A stretch of 64,000 bases of DNA, from assembly GCA_031835245.1 (NCBI GenBank), contig JAVKOQ010000006.1:62001-126000 (forward strand), read 5' to 3'. Shown here one piece after another: positions 39,767-49,940 of this stretch. Within the stretch, counting starts at the first letter, position 1. Every line of letters begins with the position of its first letter. The notes under the pieces were generated by a model, which was given only the letters and a program-made list of their open reading frames with translations, had not been told where the DNA came from and ran no database searches. This DNA comes from Balamuthia mandrillaris (taxonomy: Eukaryota; Discosea; Longamoebia; Balamuthiidae). Both the position numbers and the translations under genes were made by a program.

Positions 39767-41450
39767 GACAGGAAAAAGAGCATTGGATTATTGCTCCTTT
39801 GAAGAAGGCTTCGAGCTGAAGGTTGTTGGTGACGCTTTCGACATCTGCATTGCGTGCGACGCCAAAGAAGACCGGCAGTGGATACAACGTCTGTGCACTG
39901 GCATCGAGTCATCCTTTATCAAAGTATTTCTAGTTGCCTCTCTTTTCTCTTTGCTTGCTTCTCCACCTTTTCTTTCTCTTTTTGAGTGGGAAACTAATAG
40001 AAACCATGACTGAATGCAGTGTATCGTACTAGCGGAGGACCGAGCAGCAACAGCAGCAAAAGACGTGGCAGTATGCAAAGGCATCATTTGGGTCATTTCT
40101 GACCTTTCCATAGTTTCTCCTGTTTGTCTAAATTATCTTGACCTGGCCAAAGCGTCCGACAAAGTTGGTTCGTATTTCTTCCTTCTTGTTGTTTCTTTCT
40201 TCTTGTCATCTCTTGCCTGCTTTCTTTCTTGTTGTTTCTTGTCGTTTCTTTCTTCTTACAATACCTGCAATACAGTATTTCCGATTTGGAAGAAGAAAGT
40301 AGAGTTAAGCGCTTCGCTTGAATCCGTTTTGTACCGAAGACAACTGGTAGACTTTACCGACGACGCAAAGTTCAACGAGAACGTAACACAACTCGTCGCA
40401 GGTCTTCGTAATATTTTAGGTGGGCCAAATGATAAATCTTCTACAGCATCCTCTTCTTCACATCGTTCTGTTTCTAGTACAACGAACGGCAAGGATAAAG
40501 GCAAAGAAAAGGTAGATGGCGATAGAGAAGCAGAAGAAGGAGAAGGAGAAAGTAAAGAAAAGAAAGAAAGTGACGCCTATCTCTTCATTGCGTGCAGCGA
40601 CAGCGACGAAGCCGCTGCTCGTGTGCTTCAAGCTTCTCTTCAACTTAGTCATATCAAATGCGTTTCTTCTCAACTCGCTTCTTCGTCTTCTCTTTCATTC
40701 CTCGACAACTCCAAAATTACCACCCCAGCAAAGAGTAACATCAGTGCACTCATTACCAGCCCTCAATGTTGGGGACTCATTTTGCTTCTCTCCTCGAAAG
40801 CTGTTGCGGACTCTGCAGTGAAAGACCAAGTCGCTCTTGCAGAGAATCACAAAAAGTTTATACTTCCATTGATGCTGCAGAGGGAAGTCGCCTTGGATAC
40901 CGGATTGCAGTACACTCTTGCCAAAGTACCCAAGTTCTACTTTGTGGGATGGAGGAGGGAGGAGAAGGTAGTCAGGAAGTTGATGGATGGAGGGGAGATC
41001 ATGACGGAGGAAGTGGCAAAGATCCAAGCGGAAGAGGAAGAAAGAGTACGGAGAAAGCGAGAAGATGAGGAACGAGGAATTGTTGTTGCGGAAGGAAAAG
41101 AAGGAAAAGAGGGCGAGGAAGATGACGACGACGATTCGCGCTTTCAAACGGCTTATTACTTTAGCTCCGAGGAGGAGAGGAGAAAGAGGGAGGAGGCGAG
41201 GCTGGAGGAGAAGCGGAGGAGGAAGGTGGAGCGACTGAGACTAAAAGTGGAGGACAGAAAGTTGCAGTTGTGGAGAAGAATGATGAGCGCCGAGGTTCGT
41301 TCCTTCACCCACTTTATCCAGAGCAATCGGGAGGTGGCCAGGAAGAGCGAAGCCCTCAAAACCATTTATGCAAGCATTCGCTCGGCGGAGACAAAGCTGA
41401 CGAAAGAGAAGGCTTTGCTTGCAAAAATGGAAGCCATTGTTGGAAGATAA
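36734..41450 (+). CDS. RCC1 propeller - ankyrin - tandem TIR protein
   Basis: Thirteen exons: 36734-36795, 36874-36974, 37069-37158, 37439-37504, 37580-37653, 37739-37859, 37973-38130, 38296-38456, 38595-39115, 39229-39669, 39772-39923, 40020-40167, 40276-41450; 3270 nt, 1089 aa, phases consistent. Seven RCC1 blades (GEVWTFGWNAHGQLGLGD through LELWGWGCGKSGQLGKD) cover about aa 1-420, one full beta-propeller. Ankyrin repeats follow (GWTPLHYACDANNLTLVRFL, ENMTPLHIVCAKGHVECLRS, GKTALHLAVEKGHMQCAKAL, aa 460-610). A TIR-like domain is at about aa 610-760 (FDICIACDAKEDRQWIQRLC, then IIWVISDLSIVSPVCLNYLD and FPIWKK) and a second at about aa 796-940 (AYLFIACSDSDEAAARVLQA, LILLLSSKAVADS, KKFILPLML). 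A charged coiled coil ends the chain. In both TIRs the usual catalytic Glu position appears non-acidic, so a scaffold role is more likely than NADase activity (inference). Probably cytosolic, perhaps signalling from a small GTPase or in innate defence. Many introns carry pyrimidine repeats. Confidence 0.88.
37196..37397 (+). repeat. (CTTT)n with GTCGTTTCTTTC units in intron
   Basis: Intron 3 of the RCC1-TIR gene is a TTTC tetranucleotide array interrupted by TTGTCGTTTCTTTC at regular points. Same unit as the cyclase A intron 4 array, sense strand. Confidence 0.9.
39721..39763 (+). repeat. (CT)n microsatellite in RCC1-TIR intron
   Basis: Pure CT run ending 8 bases before the acceptor of exon 11. 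Confidence 0.95.
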
Positions 41451-41996
41451 AAAAAGGTAACTTTCTCTTGTTTTTTATTTTTTCTTATTTTATTTTTTTC
41501 TTTATTCATTTTTTTAAAAAGTTTTAAGTTTGAAGATTGTATTTTCCATTTTCAAAATTTAAAGAGATTGCTGAAGTTTCATGTGAAAAACACAGAGGCA
41601 ACACGCCAATCATCCAACGGGAAGCAGGAGAACAAAAGTGAAAGAGAAGGATCGAAACTGGACCCACCAATCCGAGGAAACCCGTTAGGCACCCTTCACG
41701 TTCGTTGTCGTTGTCGTCGTGTCCCCGTTCTCGTGAATGCGTGCTGTCTGAACTAAGAGTCGGTCTTTGGTTCTCTACATGCGATCGAACAGAGATTCAG
41801 GTTGTCTGGAAGAAGAATGCCTCTGGAAGCAATCCATCTCCTTCACCTGAGTTTTCCATTCTCGAACTTTGTTCACCACCGATTATAAATACACTCCCGA
41901 GCTTCGTTCCTCCTTTTCATCATCAAAAACAACGAACACAAACAACAAAAGCATCCTTTTCCCCTCCCCCACAGGTTCCACAACAAACTGAAAAAA
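41451..41996. other. Intergenic region with TATA promoter
   Basis: AT-rich RCC1-TIR 3' region to about 41600, then the promoter of the secreted-repeat gene. No ORF of note. Confidence 0.5.
41884..41891 (+). promoter_or_regulatory. TATA box of secreted repeat gene
   Basis: TATAAATA lies 106 bp upstream of the start codon at 41997, followed by an A/C-rich leader. It is the clearest TATA box in the window and suggests a strongly expressed gene. Confidence 0.65.
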
Positions 41997-42868
41997 ATGA
42001 AGGCAGTGCTTTTTGTGTTTGGCTTGCTGCTGACTTCGGCCTTTGCCATGGGCTCCTCCAACAGCGACTCCGATAGCAACGGTGGAGATATCATGAACGG
42101 CTATGGCGGTGGCGGCAACGTCTACGCCCCTGACGTTACCTACAATAAGTACTCTGAGGACATCAAAATGCCGATAGTCTACTTCGAAGACATCAAGGTC
42201 CAATATTCCCTCTTCCTCTTCCTCGTCTCTTGGCATTGCTTCATGTTAGAAACTAATGTTGTTGCTTTGCTCCTTTCGTTCGTTGTGTGTAGATGGGAGA
42301 CATTCATGTTCCGGACTTATATCCTGGGGACATCAAGGTGCCCGACATCAAGTTCCCTGATCATAAAATGAAAAACATCAAGCTCCCCGACATCAAAACC
42401 CCGATGATCGAAATCCCTGGTACCGTGTCTTTTCGCTGGTTGTCTCTCCCTCCTCCTCGCTGTGATTGCTGAACTTTGCTTCATCCTATATAGAGATCAA
42501 GCTTCCCAAGATCGTCATTCCTCCCATCAGGATCCCTGACATTCCTGGCCGCATCATCCAAATTCCTCCCACTCCTGGAAACATCCAAAAGATCCCCGAC
42601 ATCTATCTCGAGCCCATCAAGGTCCAATCTTTCATCTCTCCTTCCTTTCGTTCTTTTCACTCATTTCATTCTTCTACTGTTCTTACAGATGCCCAACGTT
42701 GTGTTCCCTATGGTGCCTGGTCCTAACGTGAAGGTGCCCAACGTGAAGGTCAACGACATCAAGCTGCCCAACATCAAGATCCCCAACGTGAAGGTTAAGG
42801 ACATCAAGTTCGAGTATGAGGTTCCCAACGTGGTCTACCCTGAGCCGGAGCCTAAGCCTTACTATTAA
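41997..42868 (+). CDS. Secreted protein with DIKxP/PNVKV repeats
   Basis: Four exons: 41997-42197, 42293-42419, 42494-42621, 42689-42868; 636 nt, 211 aa, phases consistent. Clear signal peptide (MKAVLFVFGLLLTSAFA). The mature chain is one long tandem array of 5-8-residue units such as DIKVPDIKFP, NIKLPDIKTP, PNVKVPNVKV: alternating hydrophobic residues with Lys and Pro, no Cys. Such a pattern points to a repetitive beta-structured or fibrous extracellular protein, for instance cell-surface, adhesion or cyst-wall material; I do not recognise a family. Introns 1 and 3 begin with the same sequence after ATCAAG (GTCCAAT...), and exons 2 and 4 both start with an ATG codon, so exon duplication built part of the gene. 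Confidence 0.85.
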
Positions 42869-43122
42869 GCGAGGGCGCCAGTTTAGACGGAGAAAGAGAG
42901 AGAAGCAGAATCAATTTTGTCTATACAAATTCAATGTGGCGCACCTTTTTTTCCCCTCCCGGTGTGTCATGTTGAAGCAAACGCTCGGAAAAGAGTGTTT
43001 GTTCTTTTTGCCTCTTTTATCTTTTTCTATTTTTCCTCTTTCTCATTTTTGCTATTTGTTGAGCTAGATGCAGAAAAATAACAATTTTTTAGTTTTTTTG
43101 CCTCTAACGTTTCCCACAAAAC

Positions 43123-43170
<48 letters not shown>

Positions 43171-43192
43171 AAGAACTTACCAATTTTTTGTA
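42869..43192. other. Intergenic region between convergent genes
   Basis: 3' flanks of the secreted repeat gene and of the broken F-box gene. It holds a (GA)n run at 43125-43167 and T-rich sequence, nothing else. Confidence 0.6.
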
Positions 43193-44641
43193 TCACAAGG
43201 CATCGTGGTCAGTGGGACAACCATGCTTCTTGGCCCACCTTACCACTCTACGGTGAAAACCGACATGAGCACTCCAGTAGGTATGTGCATTCCAAGGACA
43301 ACCATTCTTCCTTGCCCACTTCAACAATTTTAAGTGTCCTTTGAGGGCTGCATAGGAGCAGGTTTTCTCGTCCCAGGGGCACCCTTTCGTGAAGCCACTT
43401 CAACACTTCCAATTGTCCCCCAAAGGCTGCTGCAGCGCACGTCTCCTCGTCCTGCCATGGGCATCCTTGTTTGATGGCCCACTTTAGCAGTGTAAGATGT
43501 CCTCTCTCGGCAGCTTTTGTAGCTGTTTCCTTGTCCCAAGGACATCCATTTTCCCTTGCCCATTGCAACATCTCAAGGTGTCCACAGAAGGCAGCGCCGC
43601 TACAGGTTCCTTCGCCCCAAGGACATCCGTGCTCTCTTGCCCATTGCAGTAGCTCAAAATTCCCTTGCTTTGCTGCGTTGGCGCAAGTCTTGGCGTCCCA
43701 TGGAAAGTCATGCTCTCTCGCCCATTTCAGCACCCCGAGGTGGCCCTTCCGGGCTGCTAGACTGCTGTGGCTGCATTTCCAAACGCAGTTCTCTTGAAGG
43801 AAGGCCCACTGAATAGCCTCCAGGTTGCCCACTTTAACCAGCGTTAGGCTAGTGTAAGGGTCCCAAGGACAACCATTCTCCCTGGCTCTCTCAACCACTT
43901 CAGCACATGCAGGTGGCCCCGCTGTGCCACATCGGTACAAAGAGTTGGTTCCCAAGGGCAGCCGTTCCCCATTGCCCACTTCAATGTTTCCAAATGCCCC
44001 TCCGTTGCAGCGAGCCGACAGACTTCCTCGTCCCAGGGGCACCCATGTTTCCTCGCCCATTTCAAAACTTCCAAATGCCCTCCCTCAGCGGCGTTCTGGC
44101 AGACCTCCTCGTACCAGGGGCACCCCTGCTTCCTCGCCCATTGCAGCACCTGAAGGTGTCCCTCTTTGGCAGCGCTGGCGGTGGTATCCGCGTCCCAAGG
44201 GCAGCCTTGCTCTCGCATCCATTGCAGGACGTCCAACTTGCCTTGAGAGGCTGCAATAGCGCAAGAAGACTCACCTAAGGAGAAGCCATTGAGCAAGGCC
44301 CATTGCAACAGGGGCAGCGTGGAACAGGCGGTGCTGGCGTGAAGCTTCTTTCTCTGGGGTCGCGAGACACAAAAGAGCCATCGACGGCAGGTCCTAGCGG
44401 CAATGGCCAACATGCCGTCGGGAAGCATCGCGAAGGTGTGGCACAGCAGCTCGGGGGGCAGCAGATCGGCCCATAAATTTGTGGAAGCCCGCGCGCTCCG
44501 TTTTTCGTGCAGGCGTGATGATCGACGCGGGAGCTCCTGTCTTGGTCTCTTGCTCCGGTTTGCCCGCTTGTCCGTTGGTCTTCCTCCTTCTCTTTCTTCG
44601 TCTGCTCCTCCGCGCCTCTTCTTCGATGGTCCTCCGCTCAT
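43193..44641 (-). pseudogene. F-box/ankyrin gene with two frameshifts
   Basis: Start Met at 44641 (MSGGPSKKRRGG), basic N-terminus, then an F-box-like stretch (LLPPELLCHTFAMLPDGMLA, then IAARTCRRW) and about twelve ankyrin-type repeats (KWAREHGCPWGEGTCSGAAF and similar). The frame changes near 43890 (after GHLHVLKWLRE) and again near 43385 (after LKWLHE); the final part (GCPWDEKTCSYAALKGHLK and on) runs to a TGA at 43193-43195 and is back in the first frame. Repeat consensus continues across both breaks, so these are indels of net opposite sense in a once-intact gene of about 480 codons, or assembly errors. Related to the intact gene at 19557. If the breaks are real, only the first 260 residues would be made. 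Confidence 0.75.
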
Positions 44642-44751
44642 CTTTGCTACTCGATTTTGTTTTTTTGCAAAGCAGCGGGAGTCGAACCAGAGGAACACTG
44701 GGTATCCGTTATTTTTCAAACGCGCAATGGTTTGGTTTCGCAGTGGTCTAT

Positions 44752-44889
44752 GTCGACATTGTCATTCTCCGCTGAAAGTAGCAAGGAAGAGCAAGGACAT
44801 ATTTTGCTGCCCGTTTATCCCTTGCCATTTCTATTCAAACAAATATTGATTTGTTGTCGACAAAAAGACAGGTAGAATATCGTGTCGAC
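44752..44889 (+). promoter_or_regulatory. Promoter of PPR gene with three GTCGAC motifs
   Basis: TGTCGACA occurs at about 44751, 44856 and 44883, the last two within 85 bp of the PPR start codon at 44941. Confidence 0.45.
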
Positions 44890-44940
44890 ACAACACATTT
44901 TTTGCAGACAAATAAAAAAAAGAAGTTGAAAACGAGGAAG

Positions 44941-47900
44941 ATGAAGAGCGTGGTGCTCGCTGGCAATCGGAGCACACCGGCCCGCGCTTTGGTGCCTTCC
45001 CTTGCGCCGTGCAAACGGCACACCGCCTTGTTCAGTGTGCCTCATCAGGGTAGAAGACGTCCTTATGCTTCTTCATCTTCTTCCGCTTCTCCGAGCTTGC
45101 CCTCGCCCTCCTCTCCCGCTTCTTCACTGCTGTCCACGTTACGCTCTCGTTCTGCTGCTCTTTCTCTTCATCAGCAAACTACACAGCCACTTTCTTCACT
45201 GCGTTTCATCCGTGCTTGTCGCTACACTTCTTCATCTTCTTCTTCCTCTTCTTCTCCGAAGGACAGCCGCAGCCGCAGCCGCAGTCATGATAGCAATAAA
45301 AAGAAGCAAGAAGAAGCAACGGTGACCACCAACAAGGAACAAAAGGGGGAGGAGCCCTTTTACCAAGAGTTTCTCATCTCCTTGGCGAAGCTCTCCAAGG
45401 ACAGCCGGTTACGCAGAACGCTTGTGCGTTCACCCGTCCCTCCTTCTCTCCTGGAGGCACAACGAACGCGGCGACAACAGCAACAAAAACAGCAACGCGC
45501 AGCAGCGACGCCAACAACAAGAAGTTATCTGCCTTATTTTATGATCGTCAAGGAGGAAGGGGAGGAAGCACCTCGTGGCAAGAAAGAAAAGGACAAGTAC
45601 GCCAAGATACACCCTTTGGTGGACCGCCTGGTGGCGGCGGCGCGTCAGCTGCGACGGAACGACTGCATGGCAGCTCTTAAGGAGCTACAGCAACTCCGTT
45701 TCATGCCTGCCAATGACGCCAAGCTCAAGGAGGAGCTCTATGCGGACATCCTCGTCCTCTTTGTGAGGAGAGGCTGGGTCAAGGACGCTTTTGCTCTTTG
45801 GGACGCAATGCTGCAAGAAGAAGGAGAAGTTCTTCAAGGACGAGAAGGAGAAGGCGAAGGCGAAGCGAACGTTAAAGAACCGCTTCATGATGATGCAACA
45901 CTCGAACTAGAAACTGAAGGAATTGACGAAGGAAGTAACATTCTTCCAAAAGCAATAGCGTACAAAGTGTTGATGGGAGGATGCATCAGTGCCATAGATC
46001 CAGATGGCGCTGCACAGGTGTTACATAGGATCCAAAACGACAGAACGAAGAAAGGAGCGAAATACGCTGCTGCCTCTGGATTGGCGGACCCTCACACCGT
46101 TGAGCACATTCTTCGCAAAGGCTTCCTCGTGCCCTTCGTGCTGCGAGACCGGCTGGAGGAAGGTCTGGAGCTGCTGAAGAGGGAAGGCGGCCTTAAATGC
46201 CTGAACACGCCCCTCTTTAACAAGGCGATAATGCTTTGCATTGAGCATGGTGCGGTGGAGAAGGCGTTTGACCTGTACGAAGTAATGAAGAGAGAGGGTG
46301 TAGCTGCAGACCGAATGACTTACACCATGCTCCTTGGTGCCTGCGAAAACAAGCACCATCTGGACAGAGCATTCCTGCTGTTCGATGAGATGTGTTCGCT
46401 TCCTGCTCTTCTCCCTTCTCTCTCTGAGTTCAACGCCCTCATGCAGGCCTGCGTGTCCGCGAACGAACCTGAACGCGGCCTACAAGTGCTCCAACACATG
46501 CAGGATAGGGGCGTGACTCCCAACGAGCAAACGCTGATTCCCCTGATCTCCTGCTTCGCCGCCCAGCAAAGCACTGCCAACAGAGCCTTTGAACTTTTGC
46601 GCCTGGTGAGAGAAACCATCAACATTCCTCGTCACCTTTGCGACCAGCTGCTATACAACTGCAGTATTATTGGTGACTTGAACCGTGCCACGCAGCTGAT
46701 AGAGTTCATGGAGCAAATCGAGGCCTCCAGCGGTGAGGCTCTCCTCAACCAAGAGAATTATTGCATGTTGATAGACGCTTGCGTCAACGCTGGCCATGAG
46801 GAAAAGGCCTTTGACGTCCTCGCCCGTATGCGAGAGAGAGGAATTAAGCCCGAAGCCAAGGCTTTGCTTTCCATCGTGCAGAGTGCCAACAAGCTGCCCA
46901 CTCTTTACAAAGCCATCAACGCTATGCAAGAAATGGAGATTGAGCCTACGGCAGAGCTGATCAACTCTTTCATCCTCACTAGCGGCAGAATAGGTGAGAT
47001 AGGAATTGCGGAGGAGCTTTTCGCCAACCTACAAAAGGGAGAAATGGGAGCTGCCCTTTCATGCGATCAATTTAGTTACAACTGCCTTATAGGGGCGTAC
47101 GGCGCTGCAAAGGACATCACCGGAGCGCTTGGCGTGTGGAAGGAGAGAGTCACGAAGCATCCCACTGAGGTGGACTTACACACGTGCTCCGCCATAATCT
47201 ACGCCTGCGGAGAGGCTGGCCGGCCTTGGTTGGCCATGAGCATATTGAGGGAGATGCAAGCCCCTCCGCTCTGTCTCACGCCAACCGTGGATCAGTACAA
47301 CCTCCTACTAATAGCCTTGGTCAAAAGCCGCAAAGTCAAGGAAGCCTTCCAGGTGTTTGCTGCGATGAAACAAGAAGCGGGCATCAAACCCAACAGCATC
47401 ACTTTTCAAACGCTTATCTCCTCCTGCGGCAAGTTAGACACGGCTATCCAAACCGCTCCCTCGAGCACCTCCTTTTACTATCTCTGCAGGAGTTGCACCG
47501 ATCCCAAGCAAGGAATTGAGCTCCTCCGAATGATGCAAAAGGAAATAGCGCATGAGTCGTGGCAGCGGTACTGCCGACGTAGCATCACGCCTTATCTCGT
47601 CATCATGGACCTTTGCTTAAACAACGGACAACCTAAGTTGGTGGTGGAGGCGGCCAAGCTGATGCTGACGCAGGGCTTCTTCTGGGGAGGACCCGTGGTC
47701 TCTCGCCTAGGAGCAGCCTGTTCTATGGCAGATACACCCGAACAAATGGCGTTAGAGATCCTGAGTGCGCTGCGTGATGCCCCACCGGAGGCCAAACTAT
47801 TGCACACCTCCCGAATGGATGAGCTTGTGGCCCACTGTCAAAGCGCACAGGGCATTAAGGAAGCCCATGCTTTGGTTGCTGAAGCAGTCGCAGGAGCTCA

Positions 47901-49275
47901 ATCCCCGTCAGCGGATCCTTCTTCTATTGCTTCTACTTCTGATGATGATTCGACCTTCGTGATTCACAGGCCACGTAAGAGAGTGTCAGATGCTTTGGAT
48001 GTGCTGCAATTGATGGAGCAAGAAGGACAAAAGGCATATCCGGGCATCTTCAGCTCGTTGCTGGAGGTGTGTGCAGTCGCTAAAGACAGACGAACGGCAG
48101 AAGCCATTTGGGACATAATCCTCCACGGAGAGAACGCTTCATCACTTCTTCCTCCTGATTCTTCTTCGCTCTCCGCCTCTCCTCCCATTTCTTCTGATTA
48201 TTCGTCTCCTTCCTCCTCTACTTCCCTTCTTGATCAGCCAAACCGGAAATTAGAAGGAGATGAAGGAGACAAAGTGAAACACGTCCTTTCTACTCGCGGG
48301 CGTGAACAGCTCACACGACTGGCAAAACTCCGCGAGCCTGGTCTTGAACCGAGCATCGTACTCTTCAACAGCTATCTAGCCGTCTTGGCAAGTTACGGCG
48401 ATATCGACTTGGCCCTTCAACAGCTGGACCATTACTTACCCCAATTGAAGCTCTTTCCCAACTTTATAACCTACAACGTGCTTATCAACGCTTGCGCTAA
48501 GCGATGTCAGAACGTGGAACGCAAGGCTCGATATCTTCAAGCTCAAGAGCAGCTGAGCAAACATGAAGAAATAATGCTAGAAGAAGAAGAAGAAGAAGAC
48601 GACGATGACGATGACGACGAAGAAGAAGCAGAAGAAGAGAACCGCCAAAACTCGACGCACGACAGAGAACAGCATAGACAAGCAGTTGATAGTGACGCTG
48701 GCAAACGAGCCGTCAACACCGCCCTCGAGCTCATCCGTCGCATGCAGGAACCACAGGACCTCCCCTCCTCTCGCACCTGCTTCCGTCCCAACAACACCAC
48801 CCTAAGCTCCCTCATGGAGTGCTATGCCAGCCAGGGGATGTGGCAGGAGGCCCAAGGCCTGGTGGACGAGCTGCAAGCGGAAGGCGGCATCGCCCCCACC
48901 CGACACATGTTCTGCTCTCTCATGAACGCCTATCTCTTTGCAGGGAAGTACGACCAAGCCCTGAGAGTTCTCCGGGAGGACATGCCCAACGCCATGATCA
49001 AGCCCAATCACTATATATTCTGGCACCTCATCCGAGGGCTGGCGCGGGGCGGGCGCCTGGATGACAGCCTGCGGGTGATGCAGGAGGCCAAGGAGAAGTA
49101 CGGCCTCACCCCCAACCAGTTCATGTACAACGCCGTGATTGCGGCCTGCGTCCAGTGCGAGAGGCCTGACCTGGCGTGGCAGACGTTCGAGGAGCTGAGA
49201 GAGGCGGGCCTGAAGCAGCGGGAGGTCATGGCCAAGGATTTGGAGCACCTCAAGAAGGTAAACGCAAAAAAATAA
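44941..49275 (+). CDS. Pentatricopeptide repeat (PPR) protein, probably mitochondrial
   Basis: Intronless, 1444 aa from the Met at 44941. An in-frame Met at 44851 would add 30 Lys-rich residues, but the shorter form starts with a good mitochondrial presequence (MKSVVLAGNRSTPARALVPS, Arg/Ser/Ala-rich, no acid). Two blocks of 35-residue PPR units are visible, for example TYTMLLGACENKHHLDRAFL followed by LFDEM, SEFNALMQACVSANEPERGL, ITYNVLINACAKRC and NQFMYNAVIAACVQCERPDL. Between them are Ser-rich and acidic spacers (poly-Asp/Glu at about 48580-48630). PPR proteins bind organelle RNA in a base-specific way and act in processing, stability or translation. No DYW, E or SMR domain is seen at the C-terminus. 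Length is large for a non-plant PPR protein. Confidence 0.92.
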   Translation: MKSVVLAGNRSTPARALVPSLAPCKRHTALFSVPHQGRRRPYASSSSSASPSLPSPSSPASSLLSTLRSRSAALSLHQQTTQPLSSLRFIRACRYTSSSSSSSSSPKDSRSRSRSHDSNKKKQEEATVTTNKEQKGEEPFYQEFLISLAKLSKDSRLRRTLVRSPVPPSLLEAQRTRRQQQQKQQRAAATPTTRSYLPYFMIVKEEGEEAPRGKKEKDKYAKIHPLVDRLVAAARQLRRNDCMAALKELQQLRFMPANDAKLKEELYADILVLFVRRGWVKDAFALWDAMLQEEGEVLQGREGEGEGEANVKEPLHDDATLELETEGIDEGSNILPKAIAYKVLMGGCISAIDPDGAAQVLHRIQNDRTKKGAKYAAASGLADPHTVEHILRKGFLVPFVLRDRLEEGLELLKREGGLKCLNTPLFNKAIMLCIEHGAVEKAFDLYEVMKREGVAADRMTYTMLLGACENKHHLDRAFLLFDEMCSLPALLPSLSEFNALMQACVSANEPERGLQVLQHMQDRGVTPNEQTLIPLISCFAAQQSTANRAFELLRLVRETINIPRHLCDQLLYNCSIIGDLNRATQLIEFMEQIEASSGEALLNQENYCMLIDACVNAGHEEKAFDVLARMRERGIKPEAKALLSIVQSANKLPTLYKAINAMQEMEIEPTAELINSFILTSGRIGEIGIAEELFANLQKGEMGAALSCDQFSYNCLIGAYGAAKDITGALGVWKERVTKHPTEVDLHTCSAIIYACGEAGRPWLAMSILREMQAPPLCLTPTVDQYNLLLIALVKSRKVKEAFQVFAAMKQEAGIKPNSITFQTLISSCGKLDTAIQTAPSSTSFYYLCRSCTDPKQGIELLRMMQKEIAHESWQRYCRRSITPYLVIMDLCLNNGQPKLVVEAAKLMLTQGFFWGGPVVSRLGAACSMADTPEQMALEILSALRDAPPEAKLLHTSRMDELVAHCQSAQGIKEAHALVAEAVAGAQSPSADPSSIASTSDDDSTFVIHRPRKRVSDALDVLQLMEQEGQKAYPGIFSSLLEVCAVAKDRRTAEAIWDIILHGENASSLLPPDSSSLSASPPISSDYSSPSSSTSLLDQPNRKLEGDEGDKVKHVLSTRGREQLTRLAKLREPGLEPSIVLFNSYLAVLASYGDIDLALQQLDHYLPQLKLFPNFITYNVLINACAKRCQNVERKARYLQAQEQLSKHEEIMLEEEEEEDDDDDDDEEEAEEENRQNSTHDREQHRQAVDSDAGKRAVNTALELIRRMQEPQDLPSSRTCFRPNNTTLSSLMECYASQGMWQEAQGLVDELQAEGGIAPTRHMFCSLMNAYLFAGKYDQALRVLREDMPNAMIKPNHYIFWHLIRGLARGGRLDDSLRVMQEAKEKYGLTPNQFMYNAVIAACVQCERPDLAWQTFEELREAGLKQREVMAKDLEHLKKVNAKK

Positions 49276-49586
49276 ATTGGTGTTGTTCATCTTTTTTTTT
49301 TTGTTGTGGAAAATATAGCGGAGAGCTCAGGGAATTATTGTCGACGTGAAAGATCTCTGCTGATCGAAGACTGCCTTTTTATGGTAAGTTTCAGCCACTG
49401 TTTTGATTTTTGATTGGTGGTTTGATACTTTCAGTTACAGATCAAAGCATTGCGCCGCTTTAATTATAACGCCGATCAGTTTCCGGCACCAGGTCGGAAA
49501 AGTTTGACGGGAAAAGAAAACACCTAAAGTAATGAAAAGGACGAAGAATAGATGTCTCATCCTCTGTGAAATGTTTGACCCCATGC

Positions 49587-49626
<40 letters not shown>

Positions 49627-49727
49627 AACAGACGGAATGGAAGAGAAGGTGAAATGAAAAAGTCTGTTTGGGCGTTTAAAACTTTTTGTTTACAGGAAAA
49701 GAACAGTACATAAATAATGCCGCTGCC
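49276..49727. other. Intergenic region between convergent genes
   Basis: Contains one GTCGAC motif (49337) and a (GA)n run (49590-49621). No ORF or RNA gene recognised. Confidence 0.55.
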
Positions 49728-49940
49728 CTAGAAGTAGCGAAAGGGTGTCAAGAAGCTGGCTGGAGAGCCGTCCTCGCCGTCCGTAGAGTCGCTAGAATTG
49801 CTACCGTCAGCGGTGCTGCTGCCGTCCTCGCCGTCCATGCTCTCGGAGCCCATGTCGGATTCAGAGTCCTGCCCCTTGGCGACGTTCACCATGAGAGTGC
49901 AGAGGCCGAAGATAAGGAATACAAGTACGGACAGCTTCAT
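49728..49940 (-). CDS. Small secreted acidic protein
   Basis: Intronless 70-aa ORF: signal peptide MKLSVLVFLIFGLCTLMVNV with AKG cleavage region, then an acidic Ser/Asp/Gly segment with the repeated core DGEDGS, ending ASFLTPFRYF. No Cys. Composition and size resemble short secreted surface or matrix peptides; I do not recognise it. Upstream on the minus strand there is a leader of about 130 bp with a weak TTAAAAA box. Confidence 0.65.
   Translation of the reverse strand: MKLSVLVFLIFGLCTLMVNVAKGQDSESDMGSESMDGEDGSSTADGSNSSDSTDGEDGSPASFLTPFRYF

Noticed and set aside
44660-44790. Possible tRNA on the minus strand ending in GGTTCGACTCCCGC
   Set aside because: B-box-like core is present, but T-stem has two mismatches and no matching acceptor or anticodon arm was found upstream.
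48802-49290. 162-aa minus ORF opposite the PPR gene
   Set aside because: Antisense of a clear PPR coding region; no family features.
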